Positions 36,866 through 45,559 of a stretch of DNA of 64,000 bases are shown in pieces (position 1 is the stretch's first letter; each line of letters begins with the position of its first letter). The position numbers were made by a program, and so were the translations under genes. Source of the DNA: Heyndrickxia acidiproducens DSM 23148 (GTDB lineage: Bacteria; Bacillota; Bacilli; Bacillales; Bacillaceae_C); NCBI RefSeq assembly GCF_000374345.1, contig NZ_KB893981.1, forward strand, positions 33,237 to 97,236. Reading direction: 5' to 3'. The notes under the pieces were generated by a model. That model had not been told where the DNA came from and did no database searches. It saw only the letters and a program-made list of their open reading frames with translations.

Positions 36866-37210
36866 TTAATTTTGGTTGGAAGAATGATAAATCGGAAAAC
36901 GGTACGTCTGGCCGATTTGAATGTCTTCGGGTGTGATGCCGTTATTCAGGCGGCTAAAATCTTGGATCACTTTTTCAATAGAAAGATTGGAAGAGGTGTT
37001 GGATAGCTTTTCAACTATGGTCAGAACGGTATCGCCGGGATTTACTTGTACGGTGGCAATGCTTTCTTCGGGTGCAGGAATTTCATTTTCGAAAGAGACA
37101 GGCTGGATTTCCCGGGCATATGAGGCAGATGGAATGGTGCCGACATGGATATCATAGTAAACACTGTAAATCATGATCAGGGCCGCGAATATTGCGATGA
37201 TTTTTTTCAT
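36866..37210 (-). CDS. yqfZ: LysM-domain protein YqfZ
   Basis: Exported or membrane-anchored 114-residue protein with an N-terminal hydrophobic segment (KKIIAIFAALIMIYSVYY) and a C-terminal LysM-like wall-binding domain (VQVNPGDTVLTIVEKLS ... LNNGITPEDIQIGQTYRFP). Corresponds to B. subtilis YqfZ, a sporulation-stage gene. ATG start with GGGAGG about 11 bases upstream. Placed between ispG and the divergent yqgC. Confidence 0.85.
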   Translation of the reverse strand: MKKIIAIFAALIMIYSVYYDIHVGTIPSASYAREIQPVSFENEIPAPEESIATVQVNPGDTVLTIVEKLSNTSSNLSIEKVIQDFSRLNNGITPEDIQIGQTYRFPIYHSSNQN

Positions 37211-37424
37211 TTTGGGACAAGCCTCCCTTTCAAATGGTGCTATATATATATGCGGATAAAGCGACGTATAGAACCACTGAAAAAAGTTATCTTATCATGG
37301 CAAAACAGTGGCATTCTTAGCGTGCGGCATTCCACGCTTTTTTGGTAAACTATAATATATGTTGGAAGTGGGAGGAGGATGATTGCAAGCGGAAAGGGAA
37401 GCATGAAAATGAAGGAGGGGTTTT

Positions 37425-37910
37425 ATGCTCGATACGATTTATTGGATCATCATTGCTGCTTTGATCGCGATATCATTTATTGGTTTGGTCTATCCTATCA
37501 TTCCGGGGATGTTGTTTTTATTCGGCGCATATCTTTTGTACGGGATTTGCTTTTCCTTCGCGCCGCTTCACTGGCTGTTTTGGGCGGTTGAGATTCTGCT
37601 TGGGATTCTGTTGTTTTTTGCTGACTCCGTGACAAATTTATGGGGGGTAAAAAAATATGGCGGTTCAAAAGCCGGAATTTGGGGAAGTACGATCGGATTG
37701 CTTGTCGGTCCGTTTGTCATTCCTGTGGCCGGCATCCTCATCGGCCCGTTTTTGGGTGCCGTGGCAGGGGAATGGCTCGTGCACCGGACACGGTTGGCAG
37801 AGGCCGTAAAAATCGGGTTTGGCTCAGTCATTGGTTTTTTAAGCAGTATTGTGGTAAAAGGGGTCATTCAAATCATCATGGCTGTCTATTTTTTTATCAC
37901 CGTCCTTTAA
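37425..37910 (+). CDS. yqgC: DUF456 membrane protein YqgC
   Basis: Integral membrane protein of the DUF456 family; function unknown. 161 residues with about four hydrophobic segments and the Gly/Pro-rich family motif WGSTIGLLVGPFVIPVAG plus IGPFLGAVAGEWL. ATG start behind GAAGGAGGGG, a strong ribosome site; another open frame beginning at 37379 overlaps in a different phase and is discarded. sodA follows with its own promoter. Confidence 0.85.
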   Translation: MLDTIYWIIIAALIAISFIGLVYPIIPGMLFLFGAYLLYGICFSFAPLHWLFWAVEILLGILLFFADSVTNLWGVKKYGGSKAGIWGSTIGLLVGPFVIPVAGILIGPFLGAVAGEWLVHRTRLAEAVKIGFGSVIGFLSSIVVKGVIQIIMAVYFFITVL

Positions 37911-37931
37911 AAACTGAATCAAAATAATTGC

Positions 37932-37960
37932 TTGTCAAGGGGGATTTTGGTAAATTAAAT
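37932..37960 (+). promoter_or_regulatory. SigA-type promoter of sodA
   Basis: TTGTCA (37932-37937), 17-base spacer, TTAAAT (37955-37960), 57 bases before the sodA ATG. Confidence 0.65.
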
Positions 37961-38016
37961 ATGACAATCGTATGAACTTTTACGGTTCAAATATTTTACA
38001 TAGGGGAGGAAAAGAG

Positions 38017-38625
38017 ATGACTTACACATTACCGCAATTGCCGTATGCTTATGATGCACTTGAACCTTATATTGACAAGGAAACGATGAATATCCACCAT
38101 ACGAAACACCACAACACATATGTCACCAACTTGAATCAGGCATTGGAAGGCCATGATGATTTGGCAGCCAAATCTGTTGAAGATTTAATTTCCAATTTGG
38201 ATGCGGTTCCGGAAAATATCCGTACTGCGGTCCGCAATAACGGCGGCGGGCATGCCAACCACTCGCTGTTCTGGACACTGCTTTCGCCAAATGGCGGCGG
38301 GGAACCAAAGGGCGCATTGCTTGACGCGATTAACAGCAAATTCGGCAGCTTTGAAAAGTTCAAAGAACAATTTGCTGCCGCTGCAAAAGGACGCTTTGGC
38401 TCCGGCTGGGCGTGGCTTGTTGTCGACAACGGCCAACTGGAAATCACCAGCACGCCGAACCAGGACAGCCCGCTGTCTGAAGGAAAAACACCGGTTCTCG
38501 GACTGGATGTTTGGGAACATGCTTATTACTTGAAATACCAAAACCGCCGTCCGGAATACATTAACGCGTTCTGGAACGTCGTCAACTGGGATGAAGTGGC
38601 AAAACGCTACGAATCCGCAAAATAA
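38017..38625 (+). CDS. sodA: Superoxide dismutase (Mn/Fe family)
   Basis: Detoxifies superoxide in the cytoplasm. 202 residues with all four metal ligands: His27, His82, Asp164 and His168 (DVWEHAYY). Gly77/Gly78 (in NNGGGHANH) and the length favour the Mn-type, as in other bacilli; metal preference is inferred. The ATG at 38017 has TAGGGGAGG upstream and gives the family start [10 protein letters not shown]; the longer in-frame start would overlap the leader. Confidence 0.97.
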   Translation: MTYTLPQLPYAYDALEPYIDKETMNIHHTKHHNTYVTNLNQALEGHDDLAAKSVEDLISNLDAVPENIRTAVRNNGGGHANHSLFWTLLSPNGGGEPKGALLDAINSKFGSFEKFKEQFAAAAKGRFGSGWAWLVVDNGQLEITSTPNQDSPLSEGKTPVLGLDVWEHAYYLKYQNRRPEYINAFWNVVNWDEVAKRYESAK

Positions 38626-38634
38626 TTTCAAAAG

Positions 38635-38674
38635 AGAGGGTGTGCCAGTTTACCGGGCACACCCTCTTATTTTT
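38635..38674 (+). terminator. Terminator of sodA
   Basis: AGAGGGTGTGCC, 9-base loop, GGCACACCCTCT, then TATTTTT. Confidence 0.9.
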
Positions 38675-38856
38675 GCGCGTGAAGAGCGTGACCGGACCGC
38701 TGTTCAATCATCTCCCTCCTGTAATAGAGATTTTTTCGGGACATGCCGCCGATTTCACGCCCAACCGCCCCGCACTTTCTAAACGGAACTGTAAACATAT
38801 GCATAATCGCTCCGCTTTTTCAAACAATAAAGAGGATGAAAAAGGGGAGTTTTTAT

Positions 38857-40080
38857 ATGAAGCATTTTCAAAAGTGGTTTGGAGATATTGAACTGTCAAG
38901 GGATTTATTTTTGCTGCTTTCAATTGGCGGCCTGTACTCTTTAAGCGTTTCCCTTTCCAATTCTTTTGTCAATATTTACTTATGGAAGCAGACAGGTGCA
39001 TACATAGATTTGGCAGTGTATAACTTAACCGTTGTCATCTTGCAGCCGTTGACTTTTATTATTGCCGGGCGCTGGGCAAAAAAAGTCGACAGGGTCATGG
39101 TATTTAGGATTGGCGTCATTTTTCTGGCGCTGTTTTATTTGAGCGTGCTGTTTTCCCGGAACCATGCCAGCCAGTATATTGTTTTGCTTGGCGCCCTGCT
39201 GGGAGTTGGTTACGGTTTTTACTGGCTTGCTTTTAATGTGCTGACGTTTGAAATCACAGAGCCTGAAACGAGAGATTTTTTCAACGGCTTTCTGGGGGCG
39301 TTCAATTCGGTCGGGGGGATGATCGGGCCGTTTGTTGCCGGTTTGATGATTTCATTGATTGGGAAGAACGGCTATACGATTGTGTTCGGGCTGTCGCTTC
39401 TATTGTTTGCTGTGGCCGTTGTGCTGAGTTTCTTTATAGAACCGCGGCCAGCTCACGGGCGCTATTTGTTTAAGCGCATTCTTGAGGAGCGCCGGAATAA
39501 TCTGAACTGGAAAAGGATTACCAACGCCCATTTTGTCCAGGGGCTGCGCGACGGGACATTTGTTTTTATGATTTCGGTCTTTGTATTTCTTTCAACCGGG
39601 AGTGAACTTTCCCTCGGTACATTCGGACTGATCAATTCCTGCCTGCAATTTATGGGCTATACATTGGTGACCAAGTTTGTGAAGACCAAGCACCGCCATC
39701 GTTCCATTTTTTTGGGCGGGCTGCTGCTGTATGCTGCGGTTTTTCTATTCGTTTTTGAAGTATCGTATCCGCGCATGTTAATTTATGCGGCCTTGATTGC
39801 AATTGCTTACCCGTTGTTGTTGGTGCCCTATAATTCGATGACGTATGATGTCATTGGCAGGGCATGGAAGGCAGCGGAAGCACGAATTGAGTATGTTGTG
39901 GTTTTGGAAATATTTACAAATGCCGGAAGAGTAATGTCTATCCTGCTTTTTATCGGAGCCGTTACTTTTTTTAATGAAAAAACAAGCATTCCGGTTTTAA
40001 TGGTTTTCATTGGTGCCGGCCATCTATGCATTTCCTTTTTCACAAGAAACATTCATCTTTTAAAAAACGAGGGGTCCTGA
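38857..40080 (+). CDS. yqgE: Major facilitator superfamily protein (YqgE-like)
   Basis: 407-residue membrane transporter-type protein with about 12 predicted helices in two halves, separated by a basic cytoplasmic loop (YLFKRILEERRNNLNWKR, about 200-220). Sits between sodA and pbpA exactly like B. subtilis yqgE. No substrate can be read from the sequence. The ATG at 38857 has AAGGGGAG seven bases upstream; earlier in-frame ATGs would put a non-conserved, non-hydrophobic extension in front. Confidence 0.85.
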   Translation: MKHFQKWFGDIELSRDLFLLLSIGGLYSLSVSLSNSFVNIYLWKQTGAYIDLAVYNLTVVILQPLTFIIAGRWAKKVDRVMVFRIGVIFLALFYLSVLFSRNHASQYIVLLGALLGVGYGFYWLAFNVLTFEITEPETRDFFNGFLGAFNSVGGMIGPFVAGLMISLIGKNGYTIVFGLSLLLFAVAVVLSFFIEPRPAHGRYLFKRILEERRNNLNWKRITNAHFVQGLRDGTFVFMISVFVFLSTGSELSLGTFGLINSCLQFMGYTLVTKFVKTKHRHRSIFLGGLLLYAAVFLFVFEVSYPRMLIYAALIAIAYPLLLVPYNSMTYDVIGRAWKAAEARIEYVVVLEIFTNAGRVMSILLFIGAVTFFNEKTSIPVLMVFIGAGHLCISFFTRNIHLLKNEGS

Positions 40081-40117
40081 AATTTTCATCCTGCTCCGGC
40101 ACGATTCTATTTTTTTA

Positions 40118-40146
40118 TAGCCAGAAGCCTCTTTTTTCGCTAAAAT
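40118..40146 (+). promoter_or_regulatory. SigA-type promoter candidate for pbpA
   Basis: TAGCCA (40118-40123), 17-base spacer, TAAAAT (40141-40146), 36 bases before the TTG start. Confidence 0.5.
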
Positions 40147-40181
40147 GAGAATAGATGGTTGACGAAAGGAGCAGTAAAGTT

Positions 40182-42380
40182 TTGAAAAAGAAGAAGCGAA
40201 AAAAAAGATCGCATATTCCGTTTCGGATGAATATGCTGTTCTTTGTTGTTTTTGTGCTTTTTTCAATCTTAGTCTTACGTTTGGGCATTGTTCAAATTGT
40301 CTACGGGCAGGATTATAAAAAAGAACTCGAACAGACAGAAGATCAGACGATTAATACTTCTGTTCCCCGCGGCAGGATACTTGATCGAAACTATAAGCTA
40401 ATTGTTGGAAATAAACCGCTGAAAGCCATTACGTATACAAGAACCACGAAAGATGACAGCAAGAAAATGTTAAGCATTGCGAGAACACTGGCTGCCATTA
40501 TCAAAAAAGATTCAGATTCCGATTTAAAACAAATTACAGAACGGGATAAGAAAGACTACTGGTTGCAGACCCATCCGGATGAAGCAAAAAAGCTCGTATC
40601 CAAAAAAGAACAGACAAAATTGAAAAATAACAGTGACAAAATTTATGCTTTGCAGCTGAAACGGATTACAAAGGACGACTTAGATTCTTTAACAAAGCAG
40701 GATCTTGAAGTGCTGGCCATCTACAGGGAAATGTCTTCCGGCTATGCCCTGTCACCGCAGATTATCAAAAACCAAAATGTCAGCAACAAAGAATATGCGA
40801 TTGTCAGCGAAAATCTGACGTCACTGCCGGGGGTCGATATTAAAACTGACTGGGACAGGTACTATGTTTTTAAAGAGTCCAACGGCGATTCTGTGCTCGG
40901 TTCTGTGCTGGGCGGCGTGACATCAGAAAAAGAGGGGCTCCCTTCCGATAAAGAACAGTACTATACGGCGCGCGGTTACAGCCGCAATGACCGTGTCGGG
41001 ACAAGTTATCTCGAGCAAGAGTATGAAGATGTGTTGAGCGGTGAAAAAGAGAAAGTAAAAACCAAGACGGATAAATCCGGCAATGTGGTAAAGTCAACGG
41101 TCGTCAGCAAAGGGAAGCAGGGGGACGACCTTGTCCTGTCTGTTGATATTGAACTGCAGAAACAGGCTGAAAAAATTCTCACGGATGAACTAAAAGCGGC
41201 AAGGGCCAGCAATCCGTTAGTGGACCGCGCTTTCGTGACGGTGATGAATCCAAATACCGGCGAAGTCCTGGCAATGGCCGGCAAACAATTTAAAACGAAG
41301 AACGGCAGTGTTAAAGTTGCCGACTTTGCACTTGGAAACATGACAACCTCCTATCCAATGGGTTCAGCGGTAAAGGGTGCAACAGTTCTTACAGGGTATC
41401 AAACCGGCGCGATTTCGCCTGGCACTATCTTTACTGATACGCCGCTTCATTTTCGCGGAACCTCTGTGAAAAAATCATGGGTTAACGGCGGCATGGGGAG
41501 TATTAACGATTTAACCGCCCTGCAAAGGTCTTCCAACGTCTATATGTTCAGGCTTGCCATGAACCTTGGCGGCCAGAGGTCATATGTTCCAAACAGTACA
41601 TTGGATATTAATAAAATGAAGGCGATTCGCCAGTTCCGTAAATATTTTGCTGAGTTCGGGCTTGGTGTCAAAACCGGCATTGACCTTCCCGGCGAGGTCA
41701 GCGGTTTTCAAACGGAAGTACCGCCAAATAGCGGGAATGTGCTCGACTTTGCGATCGGGCAATTTGATACGTACACACCGCTGCAGCTTGCCCAATATGT
41801 TTCAACGATTGCAAATGGCGGCTATCGTGTACAGCCGCATATTGCAAAAGAAATCCGCAAGCCAAGCGGTGATGGGAAAACGCTCGGTGCTGTTGAGAAG
41901 GAAATCGGCACGACTGTACTGAACAAGGTTGACATGAGCCAATCAGAAATTGACAGGGTGAAAGAGGGCTTTTACCGCGTTGTCAATGTGCCGCGTGGAA
42001 CGGCATACGGCCGTATTGACTCCAGCTTGAAAGCAGCAGGCAAAACGGGTACGGCCCAGGCCATATATGGCGGCGAGAAGGTGGAACAATATGCTGCAGC
42101 CGGAAAAACGCGTCCGGCACTCTGGAGCGAAGCCTGGAATTCCACCTTTGTAGGATATGCCCCATATGATCATCCGGAAGTGGCCATCTCCGTTGTTGTA
42201 CCGTGGTCTTATATGGGGAGTGCAAGTGATCCCCACACCAACTTGCAAATTGCCAACCGGGTGTTTAAAGCTTATTTTAACCTGAAGAAAAAAGAAACAA
42301 ACCAAAACGCAAACGCGGCCGAGCAAACGATCCAAAATCTCAGCCAGGCAAAAAAATCACAATCCGGTTCGGATGAATAA
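40182..42380 (+). CDS. pbpA: Penicillin-binding protein 2A (class B transpeptidase)
   Basis: Peptidoglycan transpeptidase of the elongation complex, anchored by one N-terminal membrane helix (about 20-42). 732 residues: dimerisation/pedestal domain (to about 310) and transpeptidase domain with the active-site Ser in MGSAVKG (SxxK), RSSNV (SxN) and GKTGTAQ (KTG). TTG at 40182 is preferred: AAAGGAG lies ten bases upstream and the start MKKKKRKK fits related proteins; an ATG at 40155 would add nine residues. Ends before a very strong hairpin. In B. subtilis the pst operon follows; here it is absent. Confidence 0.93.
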   Translation: MKKKKRKKRSHIPFRMNMLFFVVFVLFSILVLRLGIVQIVYGQDYKKELEQTEDQTINTSVPRGRILDRNYKLIVGNKPLKAITYTRTTKDDSKKMLSIARTLAAIIKKDSDSDLKQITERDKKDYWLQTHPDEAKKLVSKKEQTKLKNNSDKIYALQLKRITKDDLDSLTKQDLEVLAIYREMSSGYALSPQIIKNQNVSNKEYAIVSENLTSLPGVDIKTDWDRYYVFKESNGDSVLGSVLGGVTSEKEGLPSDKEQYYTARGYSRNDRVGTSYLEQEYEDVLSGEKEKVKTKTDKSGNVVKSTVVSKGKQGDDLVLSVDIELQKQAEKILTDELKAARASNPLVDRAFVTVMNPNTGEVLAMAGKQFKTKNGSVKVADFALGNMTTSYPMGSAVKGATVLTGYQTGAISPGTIFTDTPLHFRGTSVKKSWVNGGMGSINDLTALQRSSNVYMFRLAMNLGGQRSYVPNSTLDINKMKAIRQFRKYFAEFGLGVKTGIDLPGEVSGFQTEVPPNSGNVLDFAIGQFDTYTPLQLAQYVSTIANGGYRVQPHIAKEIRKPSGDGKTLGAVEKEIGTTVLNKVDMSQSEIDRVKEGFYRVVNVPRGTAYGRIDSSLKAAGKTGTAQAIYGGEKVEQYAAAGKTRPALWSEAWNSTFVGYAPYDHPEVAISVVVPWSYMGSASDPHTNLQIANRVFKAYFNLKKKETNQNANAAEQTIQNLSQAKKSQSGSDE

Positions 42381-42404
42381 AAACTGAAATAAATTTTTGC
42401 AATG

Positions 42405-42440
42405 AAAAACGGATAGCGGGGATTCCCGCTATCCGTTTTT
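42405..42440. terminator. Bidirectional terminator after pbpA
   Basis: Perfect 16-bp stem AAAAACGGATAGCGGG / CCCGCTATCCGTTTTT with a GATT loop, between convergent genes. Confidence 0.93.
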
Positions 42441-42485
42441 CGTACTGATGAAGTTTGGTCATCCTCCTGGTTCCATCATCTGCCG

Positions 42486-42851
42486 TCAGCCCCTGTTTTC
42501 GGCAATAATCAACTGGACATCCTTGACAGCCAGGGAGGACTGATTTGCAATCTGCTCAAAGGTCAGCCCCTGTTCGTAGAGGGCCAGCACCTGGTTTTTG
42601 ACAATTTCATTGACTTGTACCCGTGTGCCCTGCTTTTTTGCGGCTGCATTTATAAGGGGCTCCCCCAAAAGCAATTCTTCTTCCAGCACCTGCAGCCTTT
42701 TCTTTATTTTGTACGTTTCCTGGAAGAATTGCATGGATAAGTCTTCCACATCCTGTTCCACCAGCTTCGTGCGGTCTTTTTGAAATAAGGATACAACAAA
42801 CAGCACAGAAGATAAAATCAATAAGACCAGTATCGTATCGGCCATCGCCAT
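42486..42851 (-). CDS. Hypothetical membrane-anchored coiled-coil protein with HTH-like tail
   Basis: Not assigned to a named family. 121 residues: an N-terminal membrane segment (TILVLLILSSVLFVVSLF), a charged helical stretch (about 25-75) and a C-terminal region VLALYEQGLTFEQIANQSSLAVKDVQLII that reads like a resolvase/sigma-70-type helix-turn-helix. A similar layout (membrane helix, coiled coil, HTH-like end) occurs in small motility or envelope proteins of bacilli. ATG with AAAGGAG upstream. Lies where B. subtilis carries the pst genes. Confidence 0.6.
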   Translation of the reverse strand: MAMADTILVLLILSSVLFVVSLFQKDRTKLVEQDVEDLSMQFFQETYKIKKRLQVLEEELLLGEPLINAAAKKQGTRVQVNEIVKNQVLALYEQGLTFEQIANQSSLAVKDVQLIIAENRG

Positions 42852-43023
42852 TTCGCTCCTTTAGCTGATCTTTTTTGCAGCCGGCCGCTGCATGAAAAAC
42901 AATCTAATCCTACCATTAAACCGCTCAAAAGTTAACCCGGTTTAATGAAAAAACAGCATGACAAGTTTTCCGCAGTGAATTTTATTTTTGGGAAAAAACA
43001 TGCTGGTATTTCATGCGGAAAAA

Positions 43024-43032
43024 TGCTATGAT
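43024..43032 (+). promoter_or_regulatory. Extended -10 promoter of rpmG
   Basis: TGCTATGAT matches the extended -10 form TGNTATAAT with one change; no good -35 box 17 bases upstream. A start near 43039 gives a 45-base leader. Confidence 0.5.
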
Positions 43033-43083
43033 AGTAAAGTCGTATGAATAGTTGATGAAATGTCTATGTTTGGAGGGATTAAC

Positions 43084-43233
43084 ATGCGTGTAAATATAAC
43101 ATTAGCTTGCACAGAGTGCGGTGAGCGTAACTATATTTCAACAAAAAATAAGCGTACGAATCCGGACCGTATTGAATTGAAAAAATACTGCCCGAGAGAC
43201 AAACGTGCAACTGTGCATCGTGAAACAAAGTAA
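43084..43233 (+). CDS. rpmG: 50S ribosomal protein L33
   Basis: 49-residue component of the large ribosomal subunit, typical sequence [19 protein letters not shown] with a C-terminal [15 protein letters not shown]. Three cysteines are visible (two in CTEC, one in YCP), as in the RpmGA form of bacilli. Start is ATG behind TGGAGGG. Follows an extended -10 promoter and is ended by its own terminator. Confidence 0.96.
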   Translation: MRVNITLACTECGERNYISTKNKRTNPDRIELKKYCPRDKRATVHRETK

Positions 43234-43234
43234 G

Positions 43235-43261
43235 CAGCAGGATATTCCCTGCTGTTTTTTT
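43235..43261 (+). terminator. Terminator of rpmG
   Basis: CAGCAGG, 6-base loop, CCTGCTG, then seven T. Confidence 0.85.
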
Positions 43262-43400
43262 GTAAGGAAAACTGCGTTGTCCGAGGCCGGGCATTATAAA
43301 TTTTCACCGGGAATGCCGGAACAGAATCCCGAAGCCGGCACTTTGCCTGCTGTCCGGCCCGCTGCACGCTGCATTTTGAAGAAAACGAGGGGGAAATGGG

Positions 43401-43952
43401 ATGCCTGCTGAAAAAAACCAATTACGGAAACAAATCAAGGCTATGCTTTCGGAAATGCCCCGATCTGAGTATGAAAGCAGATCGCTTGCACTTGCCGGCC
43501 GGCTTTTCGCCTCAAGCGCCTGGCAGGAGGCAGATACGGTGGCCCTTACTATCCCGCGCTTTCCTGAAGTGGATACCATCCCGATGATTAAAAGAGGCTG
43601 GGGAGAAGGCAAACGGATCTGTGTGCCAAAATGTATTCCGGCGCCGAAACAACTGGTATTCAGGGAACTGCGCAGTTTTGATGAACTGGAGACCGTTTAT
43701 TTCGGTTTATCCGAACCGATTGTGGAAAAGACAGAGGAAGTTGCGAAGGATGAGATCGATTTAATGGTTGTCCCCGGGCTGGGGTATACAAAAAACGGTT
43801 TCCGGCTTGGATACGGCGGCGGCTATTATGACAGGTATTTGGCGGACTTTGCCGGCGAAACCGTGGCGCTTGCATTTAAAGAACAAATGATTGCCGATTT
43901 TGCCGTAGAAAGCCATGATATCCCGATTGGTTCAATCGTTACAGAAAAATAA
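43401..43952 (+). CDS. fthC: 5-formyltetrahydrofolate cyclo-ligase
   Basis: ATP-dependent enzyme (MTHFS) converting 5-formyl-THF to 5,10-methenyl-THF, returning a storage or inhibitory folate to the one-carbon pool. 183 residues with the family signature GLGYTKNGFRLGYGGGYYDRYL and an N-terminal basic segment KNQLRKQIKAML. ATG start with GAGGGGG upstream. Corresponds to B. subtilis yqgN. Functionally related to the glycine cleavage genes further right, which also feed 5,10-methylene-THF. Confidence 0.93.
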   Translation: MPAEKNQLRKQIKAMLSEMPRSEYESRSLALAGRLFASSAWQEADTVALTIPRFPEVDTIPMIKRGWGEGKRICVPKCIPAPKQLVFRELRSFDELETVYFGLSEPIVEKTEEVAKDEIDLMVVPGLGYTKNGFRLGYGGGYYDRYLADFAGETVALAFKEQMIADFAVESHDIPIGSIVTEK

Positions 43953-43981
43953 AGTAAAGCTTGCACCGTTCGAGCCCGAAG

Positions 43982-44008
43982 CCTTGCTGCCCGTTATGTT
44001 GGGATAAA
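43982..44008. repeat. 27-nt element, copy B
   Basis: CCTTGCTGCCCGTTATGTTG followed by GGATAAA, one base different from 36787-36813. It lies between fthC and yqgO, followed by a GC-rich hairpin (AGCGGAG / CTCCGCT, 44036-44070). Confidence 0.8.
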
Positions 44009-44097
44009 ATCTTTCTGCATTGGAAGACTAATAAGAGCGGAGGCATCCGGCCCCCGGGCCAGGCTCCGCTTGAATAACGGTGCAGGGAGGAATCATT

Positions 44098-44274
44098 ATG
44101 AATGGTTTGCTCAAATGGCTGGCAGTGCTGATGTTTGTTACGGAAGTTTACAGGAACCGTTACCGCGTTTTGAATGTGGTGCTTGGCAATTACTTTTTAA
44201 GAAAATGGGCGGTGGCATCTGCCATGCGGATCCCCGGTTTTCGCTCACGCATCATGCAGTCCGTATTGAAATAA
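44098..44274 (+). CDS. yqgO: Small protein, YqgO-like
   Basis: 58-residue protein with one hydrophobic N-terminal stretch (GLLKWLAVLMFVTEVY) and a basic remainder (YRNRYRVLNVVLGNYFLRKW ... RSRIMQSVLK). Placed between fthC and the rhomboid gene as yqgO is in B. subtilis; function unknown. ATG with GCAGGGAGG upstream, which strongly supports translation. A hairpin terminator follows. Confidence 0.65.
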   Translation: MNGLLKWLAVLMFVTEVYRNRYRVLNVVLGNYFLRKWAVASAMRIPGFRSRIMQSVLK

Positions 44275-44290
44275 ACGCAAATCGGTTTCG

Positions 44291-44340
44291 AAAAGGATGG
44301 GTGCAAATGCTTGAATTCCTTTACATACCATCCTTTTTTT
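44291..44340 (+). terminator. Terminator after yqgO
   Basis: AAAAGGATGG pairs with CCATCCTTTT across a 27-base loop, followed by more T. The -35 box of the next promoter (44321) lies within the loop. Confidence 0.7.
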
Positions 44341-44349
44341 CGTTATAGT
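44321..44349 (+). promoter_or_regulatory. SigA-type promoter of gluP
   Basis: TTACAT (44321-44326), 17-base spacer, TATAGT (44344-44349), 34 bases before the GTG start. Confidence 0.6.
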
Positions 44350-44383
44350 ATAAAGAAAGACCTAGGAAAAGGCAGGGGAAATT

Positions 44384-45556
44384 GTGAGCAGCCGGGAAGA
44401 TTTCTTGTTTTGGAGACTGGGCCACTATTTTGTGGTCGAAAAAGGGTACCGGATCATCCATTTAAGTGAAGGCCATGATGAAATGTGGCTGGAGAATACT
44501 GCAAATAAAAGGGCCCCATTCGTGCGCATGTTAAGATATGATCTTGACTGGGGCAATTGGTTATACAAGGATATACAAGACACAGGCGCGCAGGCGGAGA
44601 GTCTCTGCCGGCAGCTGGGCCGAAATAATCTTCGTGTATTAAACGTGTATGTCAGCGAATATGCGCCTGTTGATGATTACAGTTCCTATATAAAAGAACC
44701 GCTGCAAGTCAATAAAGGCAGAGCGGCAGTACATACCATCCTTTTTGAAGGCGAACAGTTTACAGAAGGGTTGAAGCAGCTGAACAGTTTGATGAGCGGG
44801 GATCTTGAAATTGCACTTGCCAATCACTACACGGATGAAGATACGGCATTGTTAAAACGGACGGTACTAGAAGCGGCATTGCAGAAAAATAAACAGGAAA
44901 AACAATTGTTTAATGCAGGCACCCCGTTCTTTACGTATCTGTTTCTAGCCGTTCAAATTGCCGTGTTTGTGGTTATGACGTTTGCAGGCGGGACGCAAAA
45001 CACGGTAAATTTGATCCGGTTCGGCGCCAAATATAATCCATTAATTATTGAAGGCGAATATTGGCGGTTGATTACGCCGGTTTTTATCCATATTGGTATC
45101 CTGCATCTGTTGATGAACTCGCTCTCTTTGTATTATATCGGGCCGCTTGTGGAAAGAATTTACGGACGGCTGCGTTTTGTCTGGATTTACTTGTTTGCCG
45201 GCTTTTGCGGCTGCCTGGCCAGTTTCTTGTTCAGCACCCATATTTCGGCCGGGGCAAGCGGCGCCATTTTTGGATTATTCGGCGCCTTGCTTTATATCGG
45301 AACGGCTTATCGCGATTTATTTTTCCGGACGATGGGTTCAAGTGTGATTATGCTTGTGATCGTCAACCTCGTTTTCGGCTTTGCGGCTGCGGGGATCGAT
45401 AACTTTGGCCATATTGGCGGCCTTGCCGGCGGCTTCCTTGCTGCTGCGGTTGTCCATCTGCCAAAGCAGAAGCGGATTCCGGTACAAATTGGTGCATCAG
45501 CCGTCACCGTTTTGGCAGTAGCGTTTCTGCTTTACCTGGGTTTTTACGGAGCGTAG
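44384..45556 (+). CDS. gluP: Rhomboid intramembrane serine protease GluP, short form without TPR domain
   Basis: Intramembrane protease; the B. subtilis orthologue (YqgP/GluP) cleaves the magnesium transporter MgtE. 390 residues: soluble N-terminal domain (about 1-175), then seven predicted helices with the catalytic Ser in AGASGAIFG and His in DNFGHIGG. B. subtilis YqgP has about 500 residues and a C-terminal TPR region; here the protein stops just after the last helix, and an oppositely oriented gene ends three bases later. GTG start behind AGGGG. Confidence 0.9.
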   Translation: MSSREDFLFWRLGHYFVVEKGYRIIHLSEGHDEMWLENTANKRAPFVRMLRYDLDWGNWLYKDIQDTGAQAESLCRQLGRNNLRVLNVYVSEYAPVDDYSSYIKEPLQVNKGRAAVHTILFEGEQFTEGLKQLNSLMSGDLEIALANHYTDEDTALLKRTVLEAALQKNKQEKQLFNAGTPFFTYLFLAVQIAVFVVMTFAGGTQNTVNLIRFGAKYNPLIIEGEYWRLITPVFIHIGILHLLMNSLSLYYIGPLVERIYGRLRFVWIYLFAGFCGCLASFLFSTHISAGASGAIFGLFGALLYIGTAYRDLFFRTMGSSVIMLVIVNLVFGFAAAGIDNFGHIGGLAGGFLAAAVVHLPKQKRIPVQIGASAVTVLAVAFLLYLGFYGA

Positions 45557-45559
45557 TGT

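Noticed and set aside
37318..37342. Hairpin AGCGTG/CACGCT with T run before yqgC as a terminator
   Set aside because: Only six pairs, and no gene reads into it from the left (yqfZ is divergent); not listed as a feature.
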